From assembly GCA_022828145.1 (NCBI GenBank), contig JAJEJA010000046.1:19916-83915 (forward strand): a stretch of DNA of 64,000 nucleotides, in the 5' to 3' direction. Shown here one piece after another: positions 26,394 to 34,608 of the stretch; within the stretch, counting starts at the first letter, position 1; every line of letters begins with the position of its first letter. The position numbers and the translations under genes are program-made. Source of the stretch: Candidatus Poribacteria bacterium. Lineage in GTDB: Bacteria > Poribacteria > WGA-4E > WGA-3G. A model generated the notes under the pieces. It was not told where the DNA came from. It did not search any database and saw only the letters and a list, made by a program, of their open reading frames with translations.

Positions 26394-27140
26394 ATGTCAA
26401 AAGTTAGTTTAGTACTCTTTTTGTGTCTACTCTTAGCTATAAGCAGTGTCTGTATAGCAAATGTTGCTGAAGATGGACTCGTTGTATTCTTACCCTTTGA
26501 TGAAGGTGCTGGTAAATCGGTAAAAGATGTAACAGGAAATGGGCATGATGGCGCATTTGAAGGCGCACCGAAATGGGTCGATGGAAAATTCAATTCAGCA
26601 CTTGAATTTGACGGTAAAAATGACTATGTGGTCGTCCCAGATAACAACGCATTAGATTTTACAAACAAAATTACAATGATGGCATGGTTCAGTCCAAATG
26701 ATGATTTAACAAGCAGACGTCTCATGGTAAAAAACGATTCTATCTTCGTCATTTTTGACTTTGGAAATACAAAAAGCATAGATTTCCTCGTAAAACCGAA
26801 TAACCTATTCGCTGAATCATCAACTATCGACTGGAAAATCGGTGAATGGTACCACTTTGCGGGGACATTCGACGGAAAAACACTCCAAGTTTTTGTCAAC
26901 GGTAAACTGGAAGGTGAAGCAGACAATCCAACTGATATTACACCCTCAGACTTAGATCTCTGGATTGGTGGTGATGATTACGGACGAGAATCGGATATGT
27001 TCCCAGGGAAAATCGATGAAGTACGGATATATAATAAAGTCCTAACTGAATCACAAATCCAGCGCGTGATGGATACCCCACAAGATGTTGACGCAAAAGG
27101 AAAACTTACAACGACTTGGGGAAAAATAAAGGGTCGGTAA
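26394..27140 (+). CDS. Secreted LamG/concanavalin-A-like lectin domain protein
   Basis: 248 residues. A signal peptide (VSLVLFLCLLLAISSVCIA) is followed by one LamG-like jelly-roll. Visible elements are DGLVVFLPFDEGAGKSVKDVTGNGHDG, ALEFDGKNDYVVVPDNNALDF, WYHFAGTFDGKTLQVFVNGKLEG, and the closing PGKIDEVRIYNKVLTESQIQ. Such domains bind glycans or calcium-dependent ligands outside the cell. The last residues GKLTTTWGKIKGR match the tail of the preceding secreted protein. AAGGAGATTAAAA precedes the ATG. A possible promoter has TATACT at 26334-26339 with a weak -35. Confidence 0.88.
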   Translation: MSKVSLVLFLCLLLAISSVCIANVAEDGLVVFLPFDEGAGKSVKDVTGNGHDGAFEGAPKWVDGKFNSALEFDGKNDYVVVPDNNALDFTNKITMMAWFSPNDDLTSRRLMVKNDSIFVIFDFGNTKSIDFLVKPNNLFAESSTIDWKIGEWYHFAGTFDGKTLQVFVNGKLEGEADNPTDITPSDLDLWIGGDDYGRESDMFPGKIDEVRIYNKVLTESQIQRVMDTPQDVDAKGKLTTTWGKIKGR

Positions 27141-27181
27141 CTGCATATATAGTAAATTATGTAAATAAGTTTACATATATT

Positions 27182-27246
27182 CTGTAGGAGCGATCTCCGA
27201 ATCGCGACGCAACCCCTAATAGTCGGGAATCGGAGTTCCCTCCTAC
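27182..27246. repeat. Dispersed inverted repeat, GTCGGGAATCGG family (inverted copy)
   Basis: TGTAGGAGCGATCTCCGAAT... then GTCGGGAATCGGAGTTCCC with a 12-nt spacer, arms in the inverted order of 371-440. It lies between the LamG gene and gpmI and may form a 3' hairpin for the former. Confidence 0.7.
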
Positions 27247-27293
27247 ATCTCAAAATGTCAAGCTAATTGTAAAATCCACTATATAGGAGGTTT

Positions 27294-28913
27294 ATGACAA
27301 ACCACCAGACTCGTCCTGTCGTTCTCATCATCAGAGATGGATGGGGCAATAATCCATATCCTGAATATCAGGAATCAAATGCGGTGCATTTGGCAAAAAC
27401 ACCTGTAGATGACCGGTTGCGGAAAACATATCCGCACGTGCAAATTCACACTTCCGGTGAAGATGTCGGTCTACCTGCAGGTGTCATTGGTAACAGCGAA
27501 GTCGGACATCAGAATATAGGTGCAGGACGGATTGTCAATCAGGAATTACTTCGCATTAGCACAATGATCCGTTCTGGCGAATTCAACAAGAACGAAGTCC
27601 TCTTGAAAACGTTTGCAAAAGTAAAGAATAGCGGAACGCATTTACATCTCATGGGGTTAGCAAGTGATGCAGGTGTTCACAGTTCACTTGAACATCTCTA
27701 CGGTCTGCTTGCACTCGCTAAATCTAATGGATTGAATGCTAATCAAGTATTTATACATAATTTTAGTGATGGACGAGATTGTCAACCTGATCTTGGGATA
27801 AAGTTTTGCCAACAGATTGAGGCGAAATTAAATGAGATCGGAATCGGGAAGATCGCATCCGTGATCGGTCGTTTCTACGCAATGGACCGTGATGACAGAT
27901 GGGAACGTGTAGAGATCGCCTATAGATTATTGACAGAGGGTGCTGGATCACACGTAAAAGATGCAACAGCGGCATACAGTGCCTATTATAAGGATCCTGA
28001 TGATCAGAACCGTAAAGGTGATGAATTCATTAGACCGACTGTAATTGTTGACAACGAAGGGAAACCCCTACCAAGAATATCTGATGGTGATTCAGTAATT
28101 TTCTATAACTTCCGTGGAGATCGCCCCCGTGAACTCACCAAAGCATTCTGTCTGGATAACTTCCCATTTCGAGCTGAAGGTAAAGATGGCGTTGTGCGAG
28201 AAATGGGTTTTAAACGGAATTGCAAAATGAGCGTTAACTTTGTTACAATGACTCAATATGAACAGCGATTACCGGTCAAAGCAGTTGTTTCCAAACCGCC
28301 AAAAATGCGAAATACGCTCGGAGCATACCTTAGTGAAGTTGGGATGAAACAGTTCCGGTGTGCCGAGACAGAGAAGTTTCCACATGTCACTTTTTTCTTC
28401 AATGATTATATAGATGAGGCTTATGAAGGTGAAGACAGACAGATTATTGCATCACCCCGCGATGTAATGACTTATGATCAAAAACCTGAGATGTCTGCCC
28501 CTGATGTAACAGATGAAATGTTGCGACGCATCGCAACCGGCAAGTATGATCTGATGGTCCTAAACTATGCAAACGGGGATATGGTGGGACATACAGGATC
28601 GCTCCCCGCAGCGATAAAAGCTGTCGAAGCCGTTGATAACGGTGTCGGAAAGATCGTGAATGCTGTTTTAGCAAAAGGGGGCGCACTCATTGTAACTGCT
28701 GATCATGGGAATTGTGAACAGATGATTGATCCTGAAACGGGTGGTATACATACCGCCCACACAACTTACGATGTTGATCTCATCGTCGTTGATGATCGGT
28801 ATAAAGGCAAACAACTGAGGATAGGCGGAAGACTTGCTGACATTGCTCCGACAGCACTTCGTCTCCTCGGATTAAAACAGCCGACTGATATGACAGGTGA
28901 ATCCTTAATCTAA
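27294..28913 (+). CDS. gpmI: 2,3-bisphosphoglycerate-independent phosphoglycerate mutase
   Basis: 539 residues, alkaline phosphatase superfamily, interconverting 3- and 2-phosphoglycerate in glycolysis with two manganese ions. VLIIRDGWGNNPYPEYQESNAV opens the protein. GVIGNSEVGHQNIGAGR carries the Ser nucleophile, HNFSDGRDCQPD and GRFYAMDRDDRWER mark the transferase domain, and NYANGDMVGHTG and VTADHGNCEQMIDPETGGIHTAHT give the metal ligands. The ATG has AGGAGGTTT upstream. A MITE begins directly after the stop. Confidence 0.96.
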   Translation: MTNHQTRPVVLIIRDGWGNNPYPEYQESNAVHLAKTPVDDRLRKTYPHVQIHTSGEDVGLPAGVIGNSEVGHQNIGAGRIVNQELLRISTMIRSGEFNKNEVLLKTFAKVKNSGTHLHLMGLASDAGVHSSLEHLYGLLALAKSNGLNANQVFIHNFSDGRDCQPDLGIKFCQQIEAKLNEIGIGKIASVIGRFYAMDRDDRWERVEIAYRLLTEGAGSHVKDATAAYSAYYKDPDDQNRKGDEFIRPTVIVDNEGKPLPRISDGDSVIFYNFRGDRPRELTKAFCLDNFPFRAEGKDGVVREMGFKRNCKMSVNFVTMTQYEQRLPVKAVVSKPPKMRNTLGAYLSEVGMKQFRCAETEKFPHVTFFFNDYIDEAYEGEDRQIIASPRDVMTYDQKPEMSAPDVTDEMLRRIATGKYDLMVLNYANGDMVGHTGSLPAAIKAVEAVDNGVGKIVNAVLAKGGALIVTADHGNCEQMIDPETGGIHTAHTTYDVDLIVVDDRYKGKQLRIGGRLADIAPTALRLLGLKQPTDMTGESLI

Positions 28914-29083
28914 TAACGTGAGTTTGATAATTAAATGCAATATGCGTTGTAGGTTGGGTTGAGGCACGCCAATCAAATATTAACTGGCAACATGAATTGT
29001 TCTATAATGGGTCAAGATGTTGGGTTTCGTGCCTCAACCCAACCTACGTAAGTTATTTGTTTTGATTTATCAAACTCACGTTA
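28914..29083. mobile_element. MITE family A, copy 3 (inverted, longer form)
   Basis: 170 bp with both TAACGTGAGTTTGATAA ends, opposite orientation to copies 1 and 2. One inner arm differs: it reads AGGCACGCCAATCAAATATT, so the loop is about 14 bp longer, as in copy 4. It abuts the gpmI stop codon. Confidence 0.8.
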
Positions 29084-29146
29084 CACCGTCAATTCCTACA
29101 AAATTGGACTTGACAAAGCAAAAGTTGCAAACTAAGGAGATTTAGC

Positions 29147-30160
29147 ATGTCCATGTCCACGCTCCCCCCGTATGACCACCATGTCCGACACGATTTCAGG
29201 CTGTTTGCAGGACGCGCGAATCCAGGATTGGCTAAAGATATCGCTTCAATTTTAGGTGTAGAATTAGGGAAAATATCGATCGGTACTTTTCCAAACAGTG
29301 AAACACGCGTACAAATTGAAGAGAGTATTCGCGGAACCGATAGCTACATCATACAACCAACAAGTGAACCTGCAAATGAGAACCTAATGGAACTCCTCAT
29401 CACTATTGATGCTCTGAAACGGGCATCCGCAAAGCAGATTACCGCAATCATCCCATACTTCGGCTATGCACGGCAAGATCACAAGACAACAGGACGAGAA
29501 CCTATTAGTGCAAAACTCGTGGCTGATCTCCTCACCACCGCAGGCGCAAGTCGTGTTATGGCTATTGACCTCCATGTGCCACAGATACAGGGATTCTTTG
29601 ATATTCCGATGGACCATCTAACGGCTGTTACGACATTAACAAACTACTTTCGCGAGAAGAACATCGAAAACGGTGTAATTGTCGCACCAGATGTCGGACG
29701 CGCAAAACTCGCTGAAAAATATACCGACATCCTACGACTCCCGTTAGCTATCATGCACAAACGCCGAAATGGGAAAGATGGACAAGATGTCAAATTTGTT
29801 GAACTTGTCGGAGATGTCAAAAATAAAACGCCTATCATAATAGACGATGAAATAGCAACCGGCGGCAGTATATCCGAACAAGCACAAGCATTAGCAGAAG
29901 CTGGCGCAAAACCCGCTTATGTCAGCATTACACATCCCGTACTTGTCGGACCCGCAATAGAAAGACTGCAACACGATTCAATAAAAGAAGTGGTGACGAC
30001 AAACACAATACCGGTATCAGGAAAGAAAGAGACTAAACTTGAGGGTAAAATCGAAGTACTCTCTATCGCACCACTGCTCGCAGAAGCAATCCTAAGAGTT
30101 CATCAACACAGATCTGTTAGTCAAGTCTTCAGAGACCAACATCTCGATTTTGCTGTTTAA
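29147..30160 (+). CDS. prs: Ribose-phosphate pyrophosphokinase (PRPP synthetase)
   Basis: 337 residues. It makes PRPP from ribose 5-phosphate and ATP for nucleotide, His and Trp synthesis. The N-terminal part has RLFAGRANPGLAKDIA and GTFPNSETRVQIEESIRGTDSYIIQPT; PYFGYARQDHKTTGREPISAKLVADLL contains the ATP-binding loop; APDVGRAKLAEKYTDIL and PIIIDDEIATGGSISEQA form the PRPP-binding site. The usual VDDMVDTAGT is varied to IDDEIATGGS, as in some non-class-I synthetases. It starts at the first of two ATGs after AAGGAGATTTAGC. Confidence 0.95.
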   Translation: MSMSTLPPYDHHVRHDFRLFAGRANPGLAKDIASILGVELGKISIGTFPNSETRVQIEESIRGTDSYIIQPTSEPANENLMELLITIDALKRASAKQITAIIPYFGYARQDHKTTGREPISAKLVADLLTTAGASRVMAIDLHVPQIQGFFDIPMDHLTAVTTLTNYFREKNIENGVIVAPDVGRAKLAEKYTDILRLPLAIMHKRRNGKDGQDVKFVELVGDVKNKTPIIIDDEIATGGSISEQAQALAEAGAKPAYVSITHPVLVGPAIERLQHDSIKEVVTTNTIPVSGKKETKLEGKIEVLSIAPLLAEAILRVHQHRSVSQVFRDQHLDFAV

Positions 30161-30190
30161 CCTGAAATTTCGCCTCTACTGATAAGATAG

Positions 30191-31288
30191 ATGATACCTA
30201 TACTCTACCTCAGTCATTATCGATCAATTATCGGTGGAGGCGAAAGACAGCTCTACTATCTCACGGCAAACTTAGATAAAACCAAATTCCAACCTATCGT
30301 AGTCTGTCCAAATGAGGGACCTTATGTCCATCAATTAAGGAGAGTTGATGTCAGCACATCTGTTATGAAACTCCCACCTTGGCGAAGAACCATTTCATTG
30401 TTGACACGACACCTGACTGTAATCAGATTAACAGATCTTGCCAAGAAACATAATATACAACTCATACATTCCGCTGACCCTTGGTTAAACCCCTATGCCA
30501 ACCGAATTAAAAGGAGACTGGATATACCCGTAGTTTCACATGTTCCTAATCTCCTTACACCTGAACAGGTTGATAAGTACGAGTGTGAGTTCATGGATCG
30601 TTTCATCTCAATCTCAGCACAAGGCAAGAAACCCCTTGTAAATGCAGGTATATCATCTGAAAAGATAGAAGTTGTAACAAATTGTGTAGATCTGTCTATG
30701 TTCAAACCTAATTCTATCCAAAACAGAACAGACTCAGACCTTTTCGTCGTGGGTATAGTTGGTAGGATAGAACCTTTCAAGCGCCAGAAGTCATTCATTG
30801 AGATTGCCAGACAGGTACATCAACAGTGTGATAATGTTCGTTTTCACATCATCGGTTCGTCCCCTGACACTAACAGACATCGTATTTATGAAAATGAAGT
30901 CAGACGTTCGGTTTTAGACTATAAGCTTCAAGACGTAGTTTATTTTATGGGGTATAGGAATGATATGCCGAAAGCCATGACTGAACTTGATCTATTGGTA
31001 ACGCTTTCCGCTGGTAGTGTCATCGCTGAAGCAATGGCATGTGGGAAACCGGTTATTGGAACGCCAATCGGCAGCACAGCTGATATGATTGTGGACGGTA
31101 AGACAGGTTACATTTTACCAGAAGATGCAATAGAGCTTATATCTGAAAAAATTGTACACCTTGTAAAAAATCCTGACACCTGTATGCAAATGGGAAATAC
31201 TGCCAGAAAACATGCTGAAAGAAACTTCAGTATAGAAAAATATGTACACAGGATACAAGCAATTTATGAGACGCTCGTGTCAAAGTAA
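30191..31288 (+). CDS. Family 4 glycosyltransferase
   Basis: 365-residue GT-B enzyme. The acceptor half opens with ILYLSHYRSIIGGGERQLYYLTANL. The donor half has VVGIVGRIEPFKRQKSFIEIARQVH and the E(x)7E-type site SVIAEAMACGKPVIGTPIGSTADMIVDGKTGYIL, typical of retaining GT4 enzymes. It follows prs by 30 bp on the same strand. No other glycan genes adjoin it, so the product is unknown; a lipopolysaccharide or capsule sugar is possible. Confidence 0.87.
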   Translation: MIPILYLSHYRSIIGGGERQLYYLTANLDKTKFQPIVVCPNEGPYVHQLRRVDVSTSVMKLPPWRRTISLLTRHLTVIRLTDLAKKHNIQLIHSADPWLNPYANRIKRRLDIPVVSHVPNLLTPEQVDKYECEFMDRFISISAQGKKPLVNAGISSEKIEVVTNCVDLSMFKPNSIQNRTDSDLFVVGIVGRIEPFKRQKSFIEIARQVHQQCDNVRFHIIGSSPDTNRHRIYENEVRRSVLDYKLQDVVYFMGYRNDMPKAMTELDLLVTLSAGSVIAEAMACGKPVIGTPIGSTADMIVDGKTGYILPEDAIELISEKIVHLVKNPDTCMQMGNTARKHAERNFSIEKYVHRIQAIYETLVSK

Positions 31289-31465
31289 TAGTTAATCAGT
31301 ATTTGACACACAATTAAATCATACTTGACAATTATCTGAATATGTGATTAACTATAGTGTGTTATGAGGAATATAAAAATCTTAGTTCCTTCATTTCCTT
31401 TTAGAAATAGTAGTTTTCAATAAACATCTTATTGATTTGTATGAGGAAAACCACAGGAGCAGATA

Positions 31466-32374
31466 ATGCCTACAGGACGGATAAAGTATTTCAATTTGGA
31501 TAAAGGTTTCGGTTTTATTGCACAAGATAGTAGTGAAGAAGATGTCTTCTTACACAGTTCCGCGATTAAAAACGCAGACTACGAAGAACTTCGTGTAGGA
31601 CAACGGGTTAAGTATATCGTTGTAGAAGGTGATAGAGGATTAGTAGCGAAGAATGTAGAGGTTTTACTGACACCCACCGAACGACGATGGTTACGTCAAG
31701 GAAAGACTATTATTCCACGGGGTTATTCAGGTTTTCCAAATCAGAACCAAGATCAGTATTATGGTGAAGAGAGACGACAGTCGCGCAGACAAACTACCAG
31801 AAATTCTAACATTGAATCTGAATTACAGAAGGAGCAGACAGCGGATAACTCACAGGTAAAGACAGCTAATGATACCGATGATGCAAAAGTAACCGTATCA
31901 AGACAATTGAGTTTTGGGGATTTATACATTCTGAAACAGATAAATCTGGAAACACCCATGTATTTTGCCTTGTACAATCATGTTCAATTACCTGCTATTG
32001 TATTAGAGATGACACTTTCTAGCTTAACGCTAAACTGCAACGGTGAAGAAAGAAGTTTACAAAAAACTGAAATAAAATATTGTTATAAAGATGAAGATGC
32101 TGAGAATGTTAAATCTCTGCTTACATTCAATGAGGAGATCAAAGCTCAACAGCTTAAACCGGTTCAGACACAAGACAGTGTCTACAGTCTTGACACTGAA
32201 TCCATCCAAGAATCTCGTCAAGAAGGCAAACGCATTGAAATTACTTTACGTGAAGGAGAAGTATTTCAAGGAACTGTCGATTGGATTAGTCCGTATGAAA
32301 TAAAACTGGTATTAGATAATGCCTCAAAGGTTGTTGTTTTCCGCCATGCAATCTGTAACTTCATCCTAATATAG
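31466..32374 (+). CDS. Cold-shock domain protein fused to Sm/Hfq-like domains
   Basis: 302 residues. A cold-shock domain fills 1-68 with RNP1 KGFGFI and RNP2 DVFLH, so it binds single-stranded RNA or DNA. A polar linker (70-145) follows. The C-terminal 253-302 (IEITLREGEVFQGTVDWISP ... VVVFRHAICNFILI) follows the Hfq pattern: a strand, G(x)V in strand 2, and an FRHAI corresponding to the Hfq Sm2 signature YKHAI. The middle (150-207, ILKQINLETPMYFALYNHVQ ... LQKTEIKYCY) looks like a second, more diverged Sm fold. Two Sm-like units behind a cold-shock domain suggest an RNA chaperone. AGGAGCAGATA precedes the ATG. The cold-shock assignment is firm, the Sm assignment inferred. Confidence 0.8.
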   Translation: MPTGRIKYFNLDKGFGFIAQDSSEEDVFLHSSAIKNADYEELRVGQRVKYIVVEGDRGLVAKNVEVLLTPTERRWLRQGKTIIPRGYSGFPNQNQDQYYGEERRQSRRQTTRNSNIESELQKEQTADNSQVKTANDTDDAKVTVSRQLSFGDLYILKQINLETPMYFALYNHVQLPAIVLEMTLSSLTLNCNGEERSLQKTEIKYCYKDEDAENVKSLLTFNEEIKAQQLKPVQTQDSVYSLDTESIQESRQEGKRIEITLREGEVFQGTVDWISPYEIKLVLDNASKVVVFRHAICNFILI

Positions 32375-32389
32375 ATAAGGAAAAATAAT

Positions 32390-32989
32390 ATGAGTTCAAT
32401 TGCTGATGATGTGATGCTTACGTATCAAGAACTTATTGATGAAATCAATCAGGAGATAGATCGTATACGTAATGAATACGGTAGATCCCCGTGTCCATCT
32501 AATTGCTTTCAATGTTGTTCAAACACCTCCACAATACCTATCAGTGAAGTGGAAGCGCGTGATCTGAAAAAAGGTTTAGATGCACTTCCGTCTGAGATTC
32601 GTCAACACATACGCCAGAAAGCTGAACGGACTATAAGGGAATTAGAAGCGAAAGGTTACACACCTGAGAACATGGTTAAGGACACAGGTATGAAAGCAAT
32701 TGATGTTGTCAAAGGTAAATCTTCTGGGGAATGTCCGATGCTTATCGGTGGCATCTGTTCTGTCTATGAACATCGACCCGTGATATGTCGTGTATGGGGT
32801 TACCCGATAGATAATGGACAGAATTTAGCATGCTGTAAGAAGACATTTATCGGTCAATACCGTAACTATAAACCGCTAAAATATGCAGATTATTGGCAAC
32901 GGTGCAAGAATCTTAGTGACGCACTTGGTAGTAAACAGAAAACTCCCAATTGTTATTTAGTGGTTGCGTTGTTGGAGGATGCGTCTTGA
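32390..32989 (+). CDS. YkgJ-family cysteine-cluster protein
   Basis: 199 residues with the family's Cys pattern: CPSNCFQCCSN near 33-43, then CPMLIGGICSVYEHRPVICRVWGYP near 115-139, and a late CC pair (NLACCKKTF). These proteins are thought to bind zinc or an iron-sulfur cluster; their function is not established. It starts 15 bp after the cold-shock/Sm gene and is probably cotranscribed. Its 3' end overlaps the DUF971 gene on the other strand by 37 bp. Confidence 0.85.
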   Translation: MSSIADDVMLTYQELIDEINQEIDRIRNEYGRSPCPSNCFQCCSNTSTIPISEVEARDLKKGLDALPSEIRQHIRQKAERTIRELEAKGYTPENMVKDTGMKAIDVVKGKSSGECPMLIGGICSVYEHRPVICRVWGYPIDNGQNLACCKKTFIGQYRNYKPLKYADYWQRCKNLSDALGSKQKTPNCYLVVALLEDAS

Positions 32990-33297
32990 TACGTATCTGT
33001 AGAAAGTTCGTATAGAAAACTGAAGGTATAAATCCCTGTCTTATGTCCATCACTCCACTGTAGCTGCACAGCATAACGTCCTACCGGCTTAATTCCCACC
33101 AGATGTAGATTATTCCAGTATTCTGCAGTTGGAAGGACTCTAAACGGGTCATTTTCTTGTTTGATAGCACTACACCTGGCACACGGACATTTTTCCCTGA
33201 GTATACGGTATGGTATCTCGCTGCGTAGTCCGTCCTTCCATTCTATAGATAGACTCTGTGGTAAACGTCTGATTTCAGTTGGTTGATGATTTTGCAT
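32953..33297 (-). CDS. DUF971 (gamma-butyrobetaine hydroxylase N-terminal-like) protein
   Basis: 114 residues. PTEIRRLPQSLSIEWKDGLRSEIPYRILREKCPCARC and VGIKPVGRYAVQLQWSDGHKTGIYTFSFLYEL match the stand-alone DUF971 domain. The CxxC pair (CPCARC) matches the zinc site of that domain in gamma-butyrobetaine hydroxylase. Stand-alone members often occur near Fe-S or apbC-like genes; none is adjacent here. It overlaps the YkgJ gene tail to tail. Confidence 0.88.
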   Translation of the reverse strand: MQNHQPTEIRRLPQSLSIEWKDGLRSEIPYRILREKCPCARCSAIKQENDPFRVLPTAEYWNNLHLVGIKPVGRYAVQLQWSDGHKTGIYTFSFLYELSTDTYQDASSNNATTK

Positions 33298-33376
33298 GTG
33301 AAGTTAGAAAGGTATCCTCTTCATTTGTATGACGTATTCGGTTTGATATGACATCTATTGGCATGATACACGCTTC

Positions 33377-34180
33377 TTACGCAACGGCTACGATCGCTAT
33401 TTTCCATTTGTCTGCTTGATTGCATAAAACTTCAGGTTCCATTACAAAAGTGCGTCCTGCTTCTACTGCCAATACACTTGCTCTGGCATCATGCAAGGTC
33501 TTTAGTGTCTGCATACCAACTGTAGGCACATCAATTCGAAAATCGTGGTTCTTTTCAGCAGCCTTAGCAACGACAACTCCCTTACCACCTAACTCTCCAC
33601 CTCGTAAAATAGTTTTGTCAGTTCCCTCAATGGCTTCAATTGCAACAACCATCTGATTTTTTACAACAACTGTCTGTCCGATACCGAGTTCGGCAATTTT
33701 GCGTGCAGTAAGAATACCTGCTTTTATCTCTTCCCACTGAGCAGCAGTTGGATGCCGCTTTGTGAGAACGCCTGGGTCAGGTAAGAGATGTTTAAGGAAC
33801 TGATCCTGTCTTAGAATCATCAGTCCAGCATTTTCAAAGTGCTCAAGGACAGCTGAGATGATTGCAGAAGTTTTCTTGTTAAGGTTTTGTGTCAAGATCT
33901 TAATTGTCGTTGCATCCACTTTAAAGGGATTAAGTAATATGCTTGGTTCAATCTTGCCAATAATTACAATCTCTTTTGTATTGAGTTCAAGCAATTTTCT
34001 CGTGATTTTCTGGATCTGTCCAACACCGAAAGGATATATTTCACACGGTATATCTTTAAAGCGGTTCTCTTCGTCGTTTGTGATAGGTATGACGACAAGT
34101 TCCCGTCCTTGTGAAACTATACTTTTTGCGGTTAGAACAGGCAGTTGACCTGATCCAGCAATTATACCAACTCTGTCCAA
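33377..34180 (-). CDS. lpxI: LpxI-family UDP-2,3-diacylglucosamine pyrophosphatase
   Basis: 267 residues from a TTG at 34180. VGIIAGSGQLPVLTAKSIVSQGRELVVIPI opens the protein, with GVGQIQKITRKLL and the C-terminal DUF1009 core (LGIGQTVVVKNQMVVAIEAIEGTD, KAAEKNHDFRIDVPTVGMQT). LpxI hydrolyses UDP-2,3-diacylglucosamine to lipid X in lipid A synthesis, in place of LpxH, and marks a diderm envelope. A longer frame exists to 34255 but runs into a MITE. The family begins at about this TTG, and AAGGA sits at the right distance, its last base being the MITE's first base. Confidence 0.88.
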   Translation of the reverse strand: MDRVGIIAGSGQLPVLTAKSIVSQGRELVVIPITNDEENRFKDIPCEIYPFGVGQIQKITRKLLELNTKEIVIIGKIEPSILLNPFKVDATTIKILTQNLNKKTSAIISAVLEHFENAGLMILRQDQFLKHLLPDPGVLTKRHPTAAQWEEIKAGILTARKIAELGIGQTVVVKNQMVVAIEAIEGTDKTILRGGELGGKGVVVAKAAEKNHDFRIDVPTVGMQTLKTLHDARASVLAVEAGRTFVMEPEVLCNQADKWKIAIVAVA

Positions 34181-34192
34181 GACACTGTTCCT

Positions 34193-34331
34193 TAACGTGA
34201 GTTTGATAATTAAATGCAATATGCGTTGTAGGTTGGGTTGAGGAACGCCAATCAAATATTAACTGGCAACATGTATTGCTCTATAATAGGTCAAAATGTT
34301 GGGTTTCGTGCCTCAACCCCAACCTACGTAA
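34193..34331. mobile_element. MITE family A, copy 4 (truncated)
   Basis: Keeps one TAACGTGAGTTTGATAA end and both inner arms, in the longer form seen in copy 3, but loses homology just after CCTACGTAA, so the second terminal repeat is missing. It lies immediately upstream of the lpxI ribosome site and may carry or displace its promoter. Confidence 0.75.
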
Positions 34332-34608
34332 CTGAATCCTTATGGTTATACGGGACTAAAGAGGGTTTCTGGCATCGAAAAACCCTTAACTTTACACCCG
34401 ACAAATGCCAAACGCGCATTTGGCGTTGATTTGGCTGAATGCCAAAGGCATTCATAGCGTTGATTTATAGATTTCGCTTCGCTCTATTCGACCTACAAAA
34501 GAAAACTATACCTTCAAATTAGAAGTTGACAGTATTGTAGATCGGGTAGAGCGAAGCGAAACCCGACAAATACCAATTAGAAGTTGACAGAACAGTAGAA
34601 GAATTCGG
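34332..34608. repeat. Mosaic of dispersed repeat fragments
   Basis: No gene. It contains CCTTATGGTTATACGGGACT (its inverse is in the CRISPR tail near 4040) and an inverted ATGCCAAACGCGCATTTGGC unit related to those at 4100 and 38820. The two arms of the GTAGGTCGGGTAGAGCG family are at 34472-34496 and 34536-34567, and a short direct repeat ATTAGAAGTTGACAG occurs twice. Confidence 0.6.
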
